Assembly (NCBI RefSeq): GCF_913063105.1 | Contig: NZ_CAJXYQ010000001.1 | Span: 1-64,000, forward strand | Reading direction: 5' to 3' | Source of the DNA: an uncultured Draconibacterium sp. | Lineage (GTDB): Bacteria > Bacteroidota > Bacteroidia > Bacteroidales > Prolixibacteraceae | Length of the DNA: 64,000 bases | Shown here: positions 6,980-17,000 of the stretch, piece by piece | How the letters are laid out: the number at the start of each line of letters is the position of its first letter | Numbering within the stretch: position 1 is the first letter of the stretch | Notes under the pieces: generated by a model | What the model saw: the letters and a program-made list of their open reading frames with translations, nothing else | Told to the model about the DNA's origin: nothing | Databases searched by the model: none | Program-made: the position numbers and the translations under genes

Positions 6980-7459
6980 ATGAAAGAAATAGAATTTGAA
7001 CACATTGAAAGACAGGACTATTCGGAAGAAATGAACCAAATCGTTTCATTAAGTGGAATCGACAAAAGAGATCTTTCTATCAAGATATGGCTTGAAGAGT
7101 TAAAAGTAAATGCATCTGCCAATATTTTAAATTCTTATGGACGGGAGTTTAAAGTCAAAAGAGGGAAGATTGACCGAAGAACTCACAAGCTTGGACAATG
7201 CTACTGGAATTCAAATAAGATGATGGATGAAGGCTATCAATATGTAGAAGGAGTTATTATTCCCAAGGATGGTAGTTCTCAGTTCTCACATGCCTGGAAT
7301 GTTGATGGCAATGGCAATCACTATGATTTTACAATTGATGATCCTGAAAAATATACATACATAGGAATTGTTTTAAATGAAATGAATGTAATGATGGTTG
7401 GATATAATAACGGTTGTATTCATTATTGCACATTACCTTTTCTAAAGCTGAAACGATAA
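6980..7459 (+). CDS. Possible papain/transglutaminase-fold protein, 159 aa
   Basis: Function unproven. The order GQCYWNS (Cys about 74), FSHAWNVDG (His about 112) and HYDFTIDDP (Asp about 122) matches the Cys-His-Asp arrangement of small papain-like or transglutaminase-like domains, including the HAW and D-x-T motifs common in that group. The N-terminal 60 residues are helical and charged. No signal peptide is present, so it would act in the cytoplasm. It is driven by cassette 6 and followed after 47 bases by the 246-aa gene, probably in one transcript. A catalytic role is inference from spacing of three residues. Confidence 0.55.
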   Translation: MKEIEFEHIERQDYSEEMNQIVSLSGIDKRDLSIKIWLEELKVNASANILNSYGREFKVKRGKIDRRTHKLGQCYWNSNKMMDEGYQYVEGVIIPKDGSSQFSHAWNVDGNGNHYDFTIDDPEKYTYIGIVLNEMNVMMVGYNNGCIHYCTLPFLKLKR

Positions 7460-7506
7460 TCTTTCCTAACAACAACAATAAATTAAAATTATAAAACTCA
7501 AATAAT

Positions 7507-8247
7507 ATGCTATTAAATTCAATGACTGATTCCGAAGTACATTCAGAGATTCACAGAGATTTCAATGTTATTCAGAATGATTTCCACACAAAATTGGCTT
7601 TACGATACGATAGAGCACGAAGAAAAAATAAAATTAAAAAAGATGATCCTTTTGTAATTCCTTTTAAAGTAGTCACACCATGTAAAAATACCTGGTTCAT
7701 TATTATGAATAAAAGCTTCTCAGAAGTCTCCTATAAAGGACTGGAAACAATATCTATAACCAATTTAGTTTATTATTACACAAATATTGGTATCCGTGTA
7801 TTTAGAATTGATCCGAATGTAGGCATCTCAGTATTTAATGCTCATTTGTTCAGCCGTTATAATGAAAGATTAAATAAAAATATTGTTGAACCAATTGAAA
7901 AGGTTCTTACCTTTTTTAATAATAATCCTTTCACACATTCCAAAGTGATAAAAAAAGACAATCGGATATATCTAATGGGAAAAATTAGACAAGGAATAAT
8001 TTTAGGTGAAATAATGAATAATGGCTATTGGATGGTTTGGAAAACCTACATTTCTGATGATTTAAAAAGAGAATATCAAAATCAGATTGAACGAGATTTG
8101 CATAACTCTTTGAAAAATGAAATTTCTAAATCTTTCAGTAATAATTCTTATTGGGATAATTCAAAAAATGCAGATTTATACCATGCCATCTACAAATTAA
8201 AAGAAGCACCCAAACTGCACAAAATTGTTGATGGAAACAGATGTTAG
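7507..8247 (+). CDS. Hypothetical protein, 246 aa
   Basis: Not recognised. It contains a basic patch RYDRARRKNKIKK near residues 38-50 and a central beta-rich region (about 55-115) with VFRIDPNVGISVFNAHLFSRYNER split across two strands and a helix. The C-terminal region is helical. The phrase HLFSRYNERL resembles a conserved segment of uncharacterised island proteins that I cannot name. It lies 47 bases after the 159-aa gene on the same strand and probably shares its cassette promoter. No signal peptide or membrane segment. Confidence 0.55.
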   Translation: MLLNSMTDSEVHSEIHRDFNVIQNDFHTKLALRYDRARRKNKIKKDDPFVIPFKVVTPCKNTWFIIMNKSFSEVSYKGLETISITNLVYYYTNIGIRVFRIDPNVGISVFNAHLFSRYNERLNKNIVEPIEKVLTFFNNNPFTHSKVIKKDNRIYLMGKIRQGIILGEIMNNGYWMVWKTYISDDLKREYQNQIERDLHNSLKNEISKSFSNNSYWDNSKNADLYHAIYKLKEAPKLHKIVDGNRC

Positions 8248-8512
8248 ATTGTTATAAAAACTTTTTGTGGATAATCATTTCAGTTTTTATGTGGTGGGAA
8301 AATTGGGAAAGGTTATTTTAGTTGACAGTGGAGTAATTTTGATGCAGTTCTTTTGAGGCAACCACTTTAACAAAAAAAATACCTGAAAACGAACGAGGTT
8401 AACTTACTTAAATGTTCTGGAATTAGCACGATGAAAGTTGTGCTTCTCCTGTGCTACAAAATCGGATATTTACCTGGGTACAATAAAACCTACTAACTAT
8501 CTCAAATAAAAA

Positions 8513-8543
8513 ACGGCCACTTCAGATTATCTAAAATGACCGT
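8513..8543 (-). terminator. Strong intrinsic terminator, minus-strand direction
   Basis: ACGGCCA (8513-8519) pairs with TGACCGT (8537-8543), and the inner arms TTCAGAT and ATCTAAA extend the stem. Read on the minus strand the hairpin is followed by TTTTTTA. It lies in the 812-base stretch 8248-9060, where I find no convincing gene. A 61-codon frame at 8651-8836 overlaps another hairpin and has no recognisable features. The sequence ACCACTTTAAC occurs twice in this stretch (near 8360 and 8925), which suggests rearranged remnants. Confidence 0.55.
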
Positions 8544-8770
8544 CAAAAAAATTCATATTACATGAAATACAAAAATCTATTTTAATTCAAAAAAAGCTAT
8601 ACCTATTCTATAGATTTTAAATTGAAAAGTTTAAAAAAAGTGCATGTTGGATGAAAAAATGTTTGATTGAAAATCGAACAATAAAGAGACTGATTGTTAG
8701 ATCTGTGAAAAAAACATTGACCACGGCTGAAGGGGCGTGTTTTTATAATTCAATTTTAGTTGACAAACAA

Positions 8771-8810
8771 CTTTTTGTCCATCATATTTTAGTAAAAGTT
8801 GGACAAAAAG
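8771..8810. repeat. Inverted repeat, 11-bp perfect arms
   Basis: CTTTTTGTCCA (8771-8781) and TGGACAAAAAG (8800-8810) are exact reverse complements around an 18-base spacer. Function is unclear: a terminator-like hairpin or the trace of a mobile element end. Confidence 0.4.
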
Positions 8811-9060
8811 AAACATTTAGAATAAATTTTCATTGAAAATTATAAAAATCACATGGTAACTTAAGTGTTTTGATATCTATTATTTGTTCTTACTTGTGGT
8901 GGTTCTGGTTCAAATAAAACTGCACCACTTTAACCAACAATTATCACAAAAAGGAAAGCCGCCCAGAAACTCCATATTGCTCCTGGAATACTAACCTGAA
9001 TTCGTTTTATGTTATAAATCCATTCACCAATTTTTATATATAATAGAAAAGAATAATAGT

Positions 9061-9468
9061 ATGAAACTAAAAGATATAATGCCCCGACACAATCAACCTA
9101 AGCCACCATTTTACAAGAAATATGAAGATTTTGTTAGTGAGTATGCACCCAAAATTAATTCAATAGAATTCGATGAAAATGGGAAAATAATCTCAGACCA
9201 ATTATCGGTACTCAATTTTATAGACTTCCTTTTGAAAGAAATTGAACATTTACCAGAAAGTAAAAAATCTAAAAAGAAGAAAAAGAATAGAAAACTGATT
9301 AAAAACAATAACATTAACAATAAAGACTCTGGTAAAAATTACCTTGACTATCACCGTAGAATTGGTAATAGCCAAGATTTTAATAGTCCACCTTACTTTA
9401 ACCAGCCATTTTCGCCATCTTCTTCAGGTTCACTTGATAACATTCCAAATATTGAATCACAAGAATAA
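9061..9468 (+). CDS. Hypothetical protein with lysine-rich linker, 135 aa
   Basis: Not recognised. Residues 1-70 form a small folded-looking segment (KPPFYKKYEDFVSEYAP near the start). It is followed by a very lysine-rich run (about 71-90, SKKSKKKKKNRK) and a disordered Asn/Ser/Pro-rich tail. The layout suggests a DNA- or RNA-contacting protein with a flexible tail, but that is inference. It ends one base from the stop codon of the convergent helicase gene. An opposite-strand frame in the same place mirrors the poly-lysine run as phenylalanine and is not believed. Confidence 0.5.
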   Translation: MKLKDIMPRHNQPKPPFYKKYEDFVSEYAPKINSIEFDENGKIISDQLSVLNFIDFLLKEIEHLPESKKSKKKKKNRKLIKNNNINNKDSGKNYLDYHRRIGNSQDFNSPPYFNQPFSPSSSGSLDNIPNIESQE

Positions 9469-9469
9469 A

Positions 9470-11152
9470 TTATGCTGTTTTTTTGAAGTTATCCAACAAG
9501 TCAAAACTTAAGTTATTATTTAACGAATGAAACGATGGAGCTTCTTCATATAGAAGGTAATAAATCGTAAAGTCTTTAATAATAGAAGATTTTAATGATG
9601 GCAAAACCTCATATACTTTCTTCAGAAAATCATCATTCATTGGATGCTCCGAAAAACCATAATCACAAATAATAGATAACCAATTACACAATTCATTGTA
9701 CTGACTTATTTCATCTTCATAAACAATAATTCTTTTTGCTTTAGAAGGACTATTACAGCTAAATAAATTAATGAAATACCATCCCACTGGAACCTTTCGT
9801 TTTAGCTTATCATTTAATATTTTAATTTTCACATTATTACCAATGGAACTTATAAATCCTTGGGTGTTGTGTTTGACCTTAACAAACACATTATAATTGT
9901 TTCTATTATTAATGCCTGGTTTAGTAAGGTTTACTGCACCTTTTAATGATTTCGGACTTGACCAGCTTATTAATTCTTCCCAATTATTAATAAAACAAAC
10001 AATATTAGCTTCTTTGGTGCCGCCAGCCTTTACGCCTCTTAATGCCCTACCCATCATTTGATTAAATAAAATTTTGGAAGATGTTGGTCGTGTTAAAAAC
10101 AAAGATTCTACATCTGGATAATTTACACCTTCGGTTAAGATGTTCACATTAACCAAAATATCAAATTTGTTAGCTTTAAAATCATCCATTACCGTTCTGA
10201 TATAATTGTCGGACGCATTGGAAATTACATATCTTGCATTGTTTCCCTGAGCATTAAATAAATTGGTTAATTGAACTGCATGCTCTTGGTCAATAGCAAA
10301 AACAATTGTCTTGCTATGAACCGACTTTTTGTAGGTATGAACTATTAGTTGGTTTAAATGATGATGGTAGGCAAGCTTTCTTTTTACGTTATCAGGTAAC
10401 TTTTTATAATTCTTGATTACTTTGGTATACTTAGCTTCATTCTGTACAAATGATTCATCCACACCTACTGGAATGAAAACAGGCAGAGCAATAACACCTT
10501 GTTTTACTAAATCAAATAAATCAGTTGAATAAATAATATCATCGTGAAAAACTTCTAACAATGATTCATTAGATGAAGTACGAACTGGTGTAGCTGTTAA
10601 ACCAAGAATTGTTAATTGGTTGGTATTATCATCAATAAATTGAATTAGCTTTTTGTAGCTGGGTGCCACGGCTCTGTGTGCTTCATCTATCACAACAAAA
10701 ATTTCATCGTGATGATTTAAATATTGACTTTTAAAAAGTTGTAGATTATTTAAAAGACAATCCTTGCTTCCAATGATAATATCATCATTCTTGTCTATGT
10801 CAATCACATTGTTGTGTCGTGTTGAACCTGAAACTACATTTACTGATATTCTCTTTCTATTTGGTAAATGTTCCTTGTTACAATTAATATTAAAGGCATC
10901 AACAGCTTCTTCTAACAAGTAATGGTAATGTCCTAACCATATGACTTTTTTGTTGTTGTCAACCAAGTTTTTCATCAGCCAAGATGATGCTACATGTGTT
11001 TTCCCACCAGCTGTCGGTATTACAATTAAACCACTACTCTTTTTATTCTTCAAATAGAAATCTGTGAGGCTTTTATAGGACTCAGATTGATGGTTATGAA
11101 AATCTAATTGCTTTTTATTTTTTCTAACTTTTAATACTTTGCTTTTTATCAT
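9470..11152 (-). CDS. Superfamily 2 DEAH helicase, 560 aa
   Basis: An ATP-driven DNA or RNA translocase of helicase superfamily 2. Visible motifs: PTAGGKTH (Walker A, about 46-53), VIDEAHRA (DEAH box, about 152-159), GLTATP (motif III, about 184-189), NILTEGVNYPDVESL (motif V region, about 335) and QMMGRALRG (motif VI, about 365). The C-terminal 190 residues have no known domain. It resembles the helicase part of restriction- and repair-type enzymes but has no nuclease domain attached. It follows the polymerase-like gene by 142 bases on the same strand and may work with it in replication or repair of the island or of an ancestral plasmid. Confidence 0.88.
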   Translation of the reverse strand: MIKSKVLKVRKNKKQLDFHNHQSESYKSLTDFYLKNKKSSGLIVIPTAGGKTHVASSWLMKNLVDNNKKVIWLGHYHYLLEEAVDAFNINCNKEHLPNRKRISVNVVSGSTRHNNVIDIDKNDDIIIGSKDCLLNNLQLFKSQYLNHHDEIFVVIDEAHRAVAPSYKKLIQFIDDNTNQLTILGLTATPVRTSSNESLLEVFHDDIIYSTDLFDLVKQGVIALPVFIPVGVDESFVQNEAKYTKVIKNYKKLPDNVKRKLAYHHHLNQLIVHTYKKSVHSKTIVFAIDQEHAVQLTNLFNAQGNNARYVISNASDNYIRTVMDDFKANKFDILVNVNILTEGVNYPDVESLFLTRPTSSKILFNQMMGRALRGVKAGGTKEANIVCFINNWEELISWSSPKSLKGAVNLTKPGINNRNNYNVFVKVKHNTQGFISSIGNNVKIKILNDKLKRKVPVGWYFINLFSCNSPSKAKRIIVYEDEISQYNELCNWLSIICDYGFSEHPMNDDFLKKVYEVLPSLKSSIIKDFTIYYLLYEEAPSFHSLNNNLSFDLLDNFKKTA

Positions 11153-11294
11153 ATCTATTTTATCATTAAAAAATTAGCCATTTCTGGCAGCTGAATGAAT
11201 ATTCAGATATGATTTATAGAATTTTAAAAAGTAAAAGTTTTCGGAATTTGCTTGTGTCATTGATTTTTTTTGGTTTTTCACTATTAGGTGTGAA

Positions 11295-12557
11295 TCAATC
11301 AAATACTTCTATACCATCAAAAAAATCATCATCATCAAACTCGTCATCTGGTAACTGGTCATACAGACTTTTTAGTCCTTCATTCCATATTTCGGTTACC
11401 TGGGTTTTAAATTTATCTTGAAAATATATTTCATCATGACATGTCAATATTTTTATTCCTCGTATTTCTGAATATAATTTGGCCACCATCTGATTCATGA
11501 TAAAATCGGTTTCTAATACTACAAGTTCATCATACATTTTAAATTTCAAACGATCCACTATGTCGAACATTGACCTGAAATAATATTTAAAAACATTATT
11601 AGTTACATTGTTTTTCTCTTTACCATTTAACCATTGTTGAAAGGCCAATTTTGAAGTAGAATTGGAATAAAAGGGTTTTTCTTTTTTGGTATAAGCATTT
11701 AGTTTTTCATCATATATTTCTTGACCATCAGTGTCTTTCATTTTATTCAATAATGTTCTTAGCTCTTTATAAACTGTTGATTTACCATTTGAATCTCTAC
11801 CTCTCTTTATATATGAACACCATTTTATAAATTCATAATCAGTTATATCAATTCCTTTTTTCACACACCATATGGATAGAAATAATGGAAAACTGGATGG
11901 AACATCAAGACTTGCAAGCTTATCACCATTGAATGCAAAATTATTCAGCCTTACATTTTTTGAACAGTTGACAAATGAAGTGTTGAGCCTACCACTTTTC
12001 CAATGATAATATGTACAACCAGTTTTTATTCTTTCAAAACCATCATAACTTGAAATGTAGGATTTCAGGTCGTAGATGTCTGGTTTTATATCAATCTTAT
12101 TATTTAAAATTGGAATGTTGATGGTTTGGACACTTCTAAAATCTTTGGATAACCTCTTCTTTACTTTTTCATTTATTGGTATTAGATATTCTGACTTTTT
12201 ATTTGCCTCAGGGTCATTCGGTAGGTAGGTTATATCATGGATTTTTGCATATCGTTTGAAAATATCATGGAACATATACTTGTTAGGTTCCTTTCCAATT
12301 ATATAGTGGTTGATGACTTTTATTATTTCATTTCTTTCAAGATAATTAAGATATAATGTGTAATCGGATGAAATTCTCCTGAAGTTATTGGAATGAATTT
12401 TAACTGTTTGATACTCGTTATAAAAATATTTTTGTGTAATCAGAGCCAGGATTGAATTTAATGTTTGTGTAGATAAAATAATTACATCTCTATCTTTCAC
12501 TTGTTTTTGATTAATGTTATCTATGCCAACAGTATTTAGATTGAATATTACTTTCAT
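11295..12557 (-). CDS. Putative family-A polymerase-like palm protein, 420 aa
   Basis: The protein has two motifs in the order and spacing of a family-A DNA polymerase palm. ASLDVPSSFPLFLS at about residues 214-227 resembles motif A, where an Asp followed by S/N-x-P is seen in divergent mobile-element versions. LTCHDEIYF at about 370-378 resembles motif C (HDE). Between them, RGRDSNGKSTVYKE around 255-268 could correspond to the nucleotide-binding helix. There is no exonuclease domain. At 420 residues it is shorter than Pol I. Such stand-alone proteins occur on Bacteroidota plasmids and islands, usually unannotated. The C-terminus is very acidic (DDEFDDDDFFDG). The assignment needs a profile search; replication initiation proteins are an alternative. 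Confidence 0.5.
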   Translation of the reverse strand: MKVIFNLNTVGIDNINQKQVKDRDVIILSTQTLNSILALITQKYFYNEYQTVKIHSNNFRRISSDYTLYLNYLERNEIIKVINHYIIGKEPNKYMFHDIFKRYAKIHDITYLPNDPEANKKSEYLIPINEKVKKRLSKDFRSVQTINIPILNNKIDIKPDIYDLKSYISSYDGFERIKTGCTYYHWKSGRLNTSFVNCSKNVRLNNFAFNGDKLASLDVPSSFPLFLSIWCVKKGIDITDYEFIKWCSYIKRGRDSNGKSTVYKELRTLLNKMKDTDGQEIYDEKLNAYTKKEKPFYSNSTSKLAFQQWLNGKEKNNVTNNVFKYYFRSMFDIVDRLKFKMYDELVVLETDFIMNQMVAKLYSEIRGIKILTCHDEIYFQDKFKTQVTEIWNEGLKSLYDQLPDDEFDDDDFFDGIEVFD

Positions 12558-12800
12558 GCTTTTTTATTTTATATATCTTTTTTTAAAGCATTTGTTTTTT
12601 CTTTCTTTCAGTGGCAAGAATTATTTATTTATATGATACTTGTCCTATTCAATATATGGCTCAACATCTCAACTAAAAACAGATTTAACTCATTGACTAT
12701 ATGGTTTTTATAATTTTCCCTTACAGCTATTATAAGGTTATAATTTTGAAGATATTTGGTCGCTTTATTTAGATGTTTTTTTGGGTGAATTATGTGTTGG

Positions 12801-12823
12801 AGTTTCAATCTCTGATTGAAACT
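12801..12823. promoter_or_regulatory. Palindromic operator candidate, 10-bp arms
   Basis: AGTTTCAATC, a TCT spacer and GATTGAAACT form a perfect inverted repeat 68 bases before the ATG of the gene at 12891 and in the divergent region (12558-12890) between it and the polymerase-like gene. It is followed by A/T-rich promoter-like sequence. It occurs once only, so it is not a CRISPR array. I see nothing else in this 333-base stretch. Confidence 0.45.
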
Positions 12824-12890
12824 TTATAATTAAATTTTGGTTGGTAACGGAAATATCCTACCCTAAACATCAAATCTTAAAAATTTAAAT

Positions 12891-13466
12891 ATGATTTGTA
12901 TTAATGCCCACATTAATCAAGTTTCAGATTTCGATGATTTTGAAACTGATATTCTTATAAAAGATTTGGAATTGTTAGGTATTGATGATTTCATAAATGT
13001 TGGTGAAGTACCCTATTTACTGAATGCATTAGAAGTAAACAAGTATCAAGACAGTATCATTCTATTTACAAATTTTAGTCCAAATCATTTTTTCAAATAT
13101 CGTGGTATTGATGTCAGCAAGTTTGGTATAAAACCAATACCCAATTGGCATATAAAACAATATTCCTTTTCAGCTGCTTTGTACAATCATATCTGCAAAG
13201 AATATCCCATCACTGAAATTCACTTTGTTACAAGTGCATTGGGAAGAGTTGTTAATGACATAGATTTCTTGTCCTTAACAGAAGGGATCCACACTACGTT
13301 GAAAAGGAAAGGAGATTGGTATAATTCAGAAATCCCGTATAATGTGTTGCTGAAAAAACACATTTTAGATTGCTTATATCGGTTTGTAAAATCTAACAAT
13401 ATTCTTGTTCCAAATTCACCTAAAACATTGCTACAAAATCTGATGGTGAATTATTGTCAGAATTAA
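12891..13466 (+). CDS. Hypothetical protein, 191 aa
   Basis: Not recognised. The sequence alternates predicted strands and helices in an alpha/beta manner: DSIILFTNFSP near residue 54, ITEIHFVTSALGR around 104-116, then a helical C-terminus. That suggests a Rossmann-like fold, but there is no nucleotide-binding loop or catalytic pattern I can name. No signal peptide. It stands alone on the plus strand, divergent from the polymerase/helicase pair, with a palindrome upstream (12801-12823) and a nested hairpin structure downstream (13516-13600). Confidence 0.5.
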   Translation: MICINAHINQVSDFDDFETDILIKDLELLGIDDFINVGEVPYLLNALEVNKYQDSIILFTNFSPNHFFKYRGIDVSKFGIKPIPNWHIKQYSFSAALYNHICKEYPITEIHFVTSALGRVVNDIDFLSLTEGIHTTLKRKGDWYNSEIPYNVLLKKHILDCLYRFVKSNNILVPNSPKTLLQNLMVNYCQN

Positions 13467-13515
13467 CTTTAATTACAGCGAAGGAGATTTTAATTAATAT
13501 TCTTGTTTTGGATTA

Positions 13516-13600
13516 GCTGGGGTAGCGCAGGTTTATTTTAAAAACTTTTTGAGTAATTGTGCTTCTTTCAAATAAATAACCTCTCAAAAACCACCCCAGC
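13516..13600. terminator. Nested hairpin between convergent genes
   Basis: GCTGGGGT (13516-13523) pairs with ACCCCAGC (13593-13600), and inside it TTTTTGAG (13546-13553) pairs with CTCAAAAA (13583-13590). The internal loop is asymmetric. The structure lies between the stop codons of two convergent genes and could end transcription from both sides, or be part of a small RNA. Confidence 0.4.
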
Positions 13601-13623
13601 AATTCTGGCGATATATTCTGAAT

Positions 13624-13935
13624 TTAATACCTATATCTTCTTCGCATTCTTCCAAACAACCACAAAATGTACAACCCGAAGATTATTGAATAAGGCAGGA
13701 AGATCCTGCCATTTATTAGAACAGTTTTTTTTAATCCAAAGATTTTAACTTCTTCTTTAAGAATTTGGACTGTGGAGTTGATGTAAAAAAATGTGCTGTC
13801 AATTTCTTGTTTAATGGTATCAATATCTTGTGATACTTTTTGAAGATCCAGAGGTTCAAAATCGTAATTTGCAGATTGTGATAAACATGTAAATCTTAAC
13901 ATGAACAATACCATAAAAAAACCAACTTTTATCAT
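13624..13935 (-). CDS. Small membrane protein with signal peptide, 103 aa
   Basis: The N-terminus (MIKVGFFMVLFMLRFTCLSQS) is a plausible signal peptide, with cleavage or lipidation near residues 17-20. Residues about 30-70 form an amphipathic helical or coiled-coil stretch (LQKVSQDIDTIKQEIDSTF). Residues about 78-94 (LPYSIIFGLYILWLF) form one transmembrane helix, followed by a positively charged tail (GRMRRRYRY) that would face the cytoplasm. It lies 143 bases downstream of the last gene of the large defence operon on the same strand. It could be a membrane partner of that system or an unrelated small protein. Confidence 0.55.
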   Translation of the reverse strand: MIKVGFFMVLFMLRFTCLSQSANYDFEPLDLQKVSQDIDTIKQEIDSTFFYINSTVQILKEEVKIFGLKKTVLINGRIFLPYSIIFGLYILWLFGRMRRRYRY

Positions 13936-14078
13936 CTTTGAAACTTTTTATGTTAGAAGAAAAAGGATGGTCCATGCTAAAGTAAGGGTAATTATTTGGC
14001 TATTGGAATGTGATGTGAGATGACTAATTTATAGTTCGCTCAATTTCTTTATCGCAACTAATAATCCGACAACAGAGG

Positions 14079-17000
14079 CTATTTATCAATACTCAAAATT
14101 TCAACCAAGTTTTTTCCCATCTCAAACCTATATCCTTCTGGTTTTCCCATTATTTTTTTTCCAAACGGAGAATGAATTGATATTAAATTAGTACCGTTTT
14201 TGTCTTTGGTATTTTGAGCCTTTGCTACCATCTTAAGCCTTAGAGGATTATTTGTGTTGCTATATTGTACTGTAACAAAACTGCCAATTTCAACCACTTT
14301 TTTTGTTTCAACTTCAGGTAACTCATCTTTAATAATCGTAATATTTTCTTGCTCTGTAACTTGTTCTTCAAAGTCTTGATCTTGATTGTTCTCGTGCAAT
14401 GTTAAAACATTGTGAAAATGAATGAAATGTTCTTCTGAAAAGAAAATATTTTCTTCCTGATTTAGTTTCCTAATTGGAAGTTTATACATATCCATTTCTA
14501 TAAATTCAAATACTTCAGGAATATCTTTTTCATTTACGACTAACTCAAAACATTCTGCAAAATTTTTGTAATCACTCTTTTCAATTTCTTGTATGCTATC
14601 TAAAAAGTCAGCCCCAAAATCACCGTGCTTAAGAATTGAGTGACAACGAGAGCATAAACTCAATGAAGTACCTACTTCTATAATATTTGTTTCTTGGTTA
14701 CTTATCTTTTCACTTAGCCAATCAAACATCTCAAAATAATTGCCTTTATTTCCTGTTTGAGAAAACGTAAATCCACATATTTGACAATGTCCCTGGTACT
14801 GTTTTTTTAGAAATTCCAGAGTTTCGCTTTTGCCTATTTTTACTTTTTTTGAATAATTGTAAGATTTGTGGTTGTTTTCAGAGCGGTTAATATTCTCATA
14901 AAGTTGCTGTTGTGCTTTCTCTCTGTATTTTTCAGCATTTGAAACAATAGATGGATTAAGTGACGAATTATCACTATCTATATTCCGATTGTGATTTTTA
15001 ATACCATCTTTTAAATCTATTTTTTTTCGTTTTTTATCCTGAATTAGCTTGCTTATTTCTTCTTCCGTAATACCTACTTTATGTGCTTCCTCCAATGTAG
15101 AAAGGCTATAGCCCGTATGTTCCTTTATTTCCTCTTTTACATTTTCAAGTTTTTGATTTTTTATGGCGTTTTGACCAAAATTAATTCTTGATAACCACCC
15201 ATTTTGATCGTTGATTTTGAAATTTTGGTGTAAAGTGTCTTCAGTAATATCTTGCGGTTTAAAAAACTCTCCATTAGAATTTGGAATCCAAGCATTCTCC
15301 TGTAGTTCTTCAATAACATCTGAGTCACACGTTCTTGTTACAGAGCTGCCATTTGCTTTATATATTGCATCAAAGCAACTGACATCTTGTAGTTTTGATA
15401 ATTCGTTCCAAATAATTAGGCTAGTTTTTATTTTGGGTTTTTTAAATGGTCGGTGAATTGGAAGATAAAAGTTTTCATTCTTACCATAATATGTCTCACG
15501 TTCATTGTTACCTAGCTTTTCTTTAATTCTCGGATCGTCAGATTTATTTTTAATGGGAAGAGTGAAGTTACAACCGACTGCAGATAAAAATTCTTTAAAT
15601 TTCTTTATTGAAATATTTCGTTCAGTTTCAAAATAAAATGAATGAAGTGATTTGTAATTCTTGTCCGCCAGTTTTACTAAGGATGTTTGCTCGATTGGTT
15701 CATCAATTAATATTAAGGAAGGTTTTGTTAAAACATTATCTGAGTTGATAAGAAAAGGCTTGTTAGCAAATAATTCCTCGTCAAAATTCGATTTATTATC
15801 TTTTAAAAATTTGAAAAAGAGTTTTAAATGTAAGATATTATCATGGTATTTAGTTTCTCTTCCTTCCTCATACCTCTTTAAAATATGATTTACCTCGTCT
15901 TCAATGGAAATTTCTTTTACTCCTAAAATATTTTTTAGGAATTTTTTAGATTTCGATTCTTTCTTTTTATTTTGATTTTCATCGTATATGCCAGTAGAAA
16001 TAATAAAAGTTTTGATACTGTTTAGGTTCGTCTTGGATGGGAAAAAACATTCAGATTTAGAAAAATTAAACTCTTTATTATTTAATCTAACAAACATTCT
16101 TAAATCGTTGTATTCTGAATCAGTATCATCATAATCATAGTATTCGTCATCAACGTCAATAACTTTGTAAATTAACTCATAGAATCCTTTTAACCATTCA
16201 TCACTTTTATTAGTTAAAAAATTTGTTAAAACATAGTGGCTATAATTTGATCTAATAATATTCTTGATTTCAGTACTACGTTGATAATAATAAGAATGTA
16301 TATATGATTCTGTTTCATTTTCAAAAAGCCAAAATAAATTGGATGTAATTTCCTGTTTGCTTTGCTTCGACTTTAATGCATCTTTAATTACTGATGAAAA
16401 CTCTTTACTAAGCCACCCAAATTCATCTTTCCAATTTTTAAGTTCTTTTATGATATCGAATGAATGTTCGACAAAATGTTCTGATAAGCTTAATATTTGT
16501 TTTTCAAAATCATCTTCACTATACGAATTGAGTTTTAAAGATTTTAGAAAACTATTTACCCTTCCACTTGCATTCCTTTGAAATGGCTTTGATGTCCAAA
16601 AGCAATCATTTTTGATTCTACCTGTCTGAAGTATTTTTAGGTCTTGTGTTGAAATTACTTCTTTAATTCTATTTGTTGTCTGCCAACAGTTCTTTGCTGG
16701 ATGGTATTCGTTGTTATCACAAAGAAGAAAAGGTTCGGTATTGAACAGGTTCGTAATTTTTGATTGAATCGGTTTGTAAAATTCGCTTAAATTGTCATCT
16801 TCTATTGGTAAACATCTGAGGAAATTATCATCTAAAAATCCATTAAACTTAGCCCATTCAGTTGCTTCGCAAAGAAGGTCAGCGATTAATTCTACTAGCT
16901 CTTTATTCTCTTTACGGTCGGTAATACTATCACGTGCAACTGTCGAAGCAAATGGTGCATGTATGTGAAATTTCAAATTACTGGTTTCTTTTTCTGCTGG

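Noticed and set aside
8651-8836. 61-codon plus-strand frame as a gene
   Set aside because: It overlaps an 11-bp inverted repeat, has no recognisable motif or promoter, and lies in a stretch of apparent remnants.
12801-12823. CRISPR-like repeat (palindromic GTTTCAATC unit)
   Set aside because: It occurs once, without spacers or cas genes. An operator is the simpler reading.
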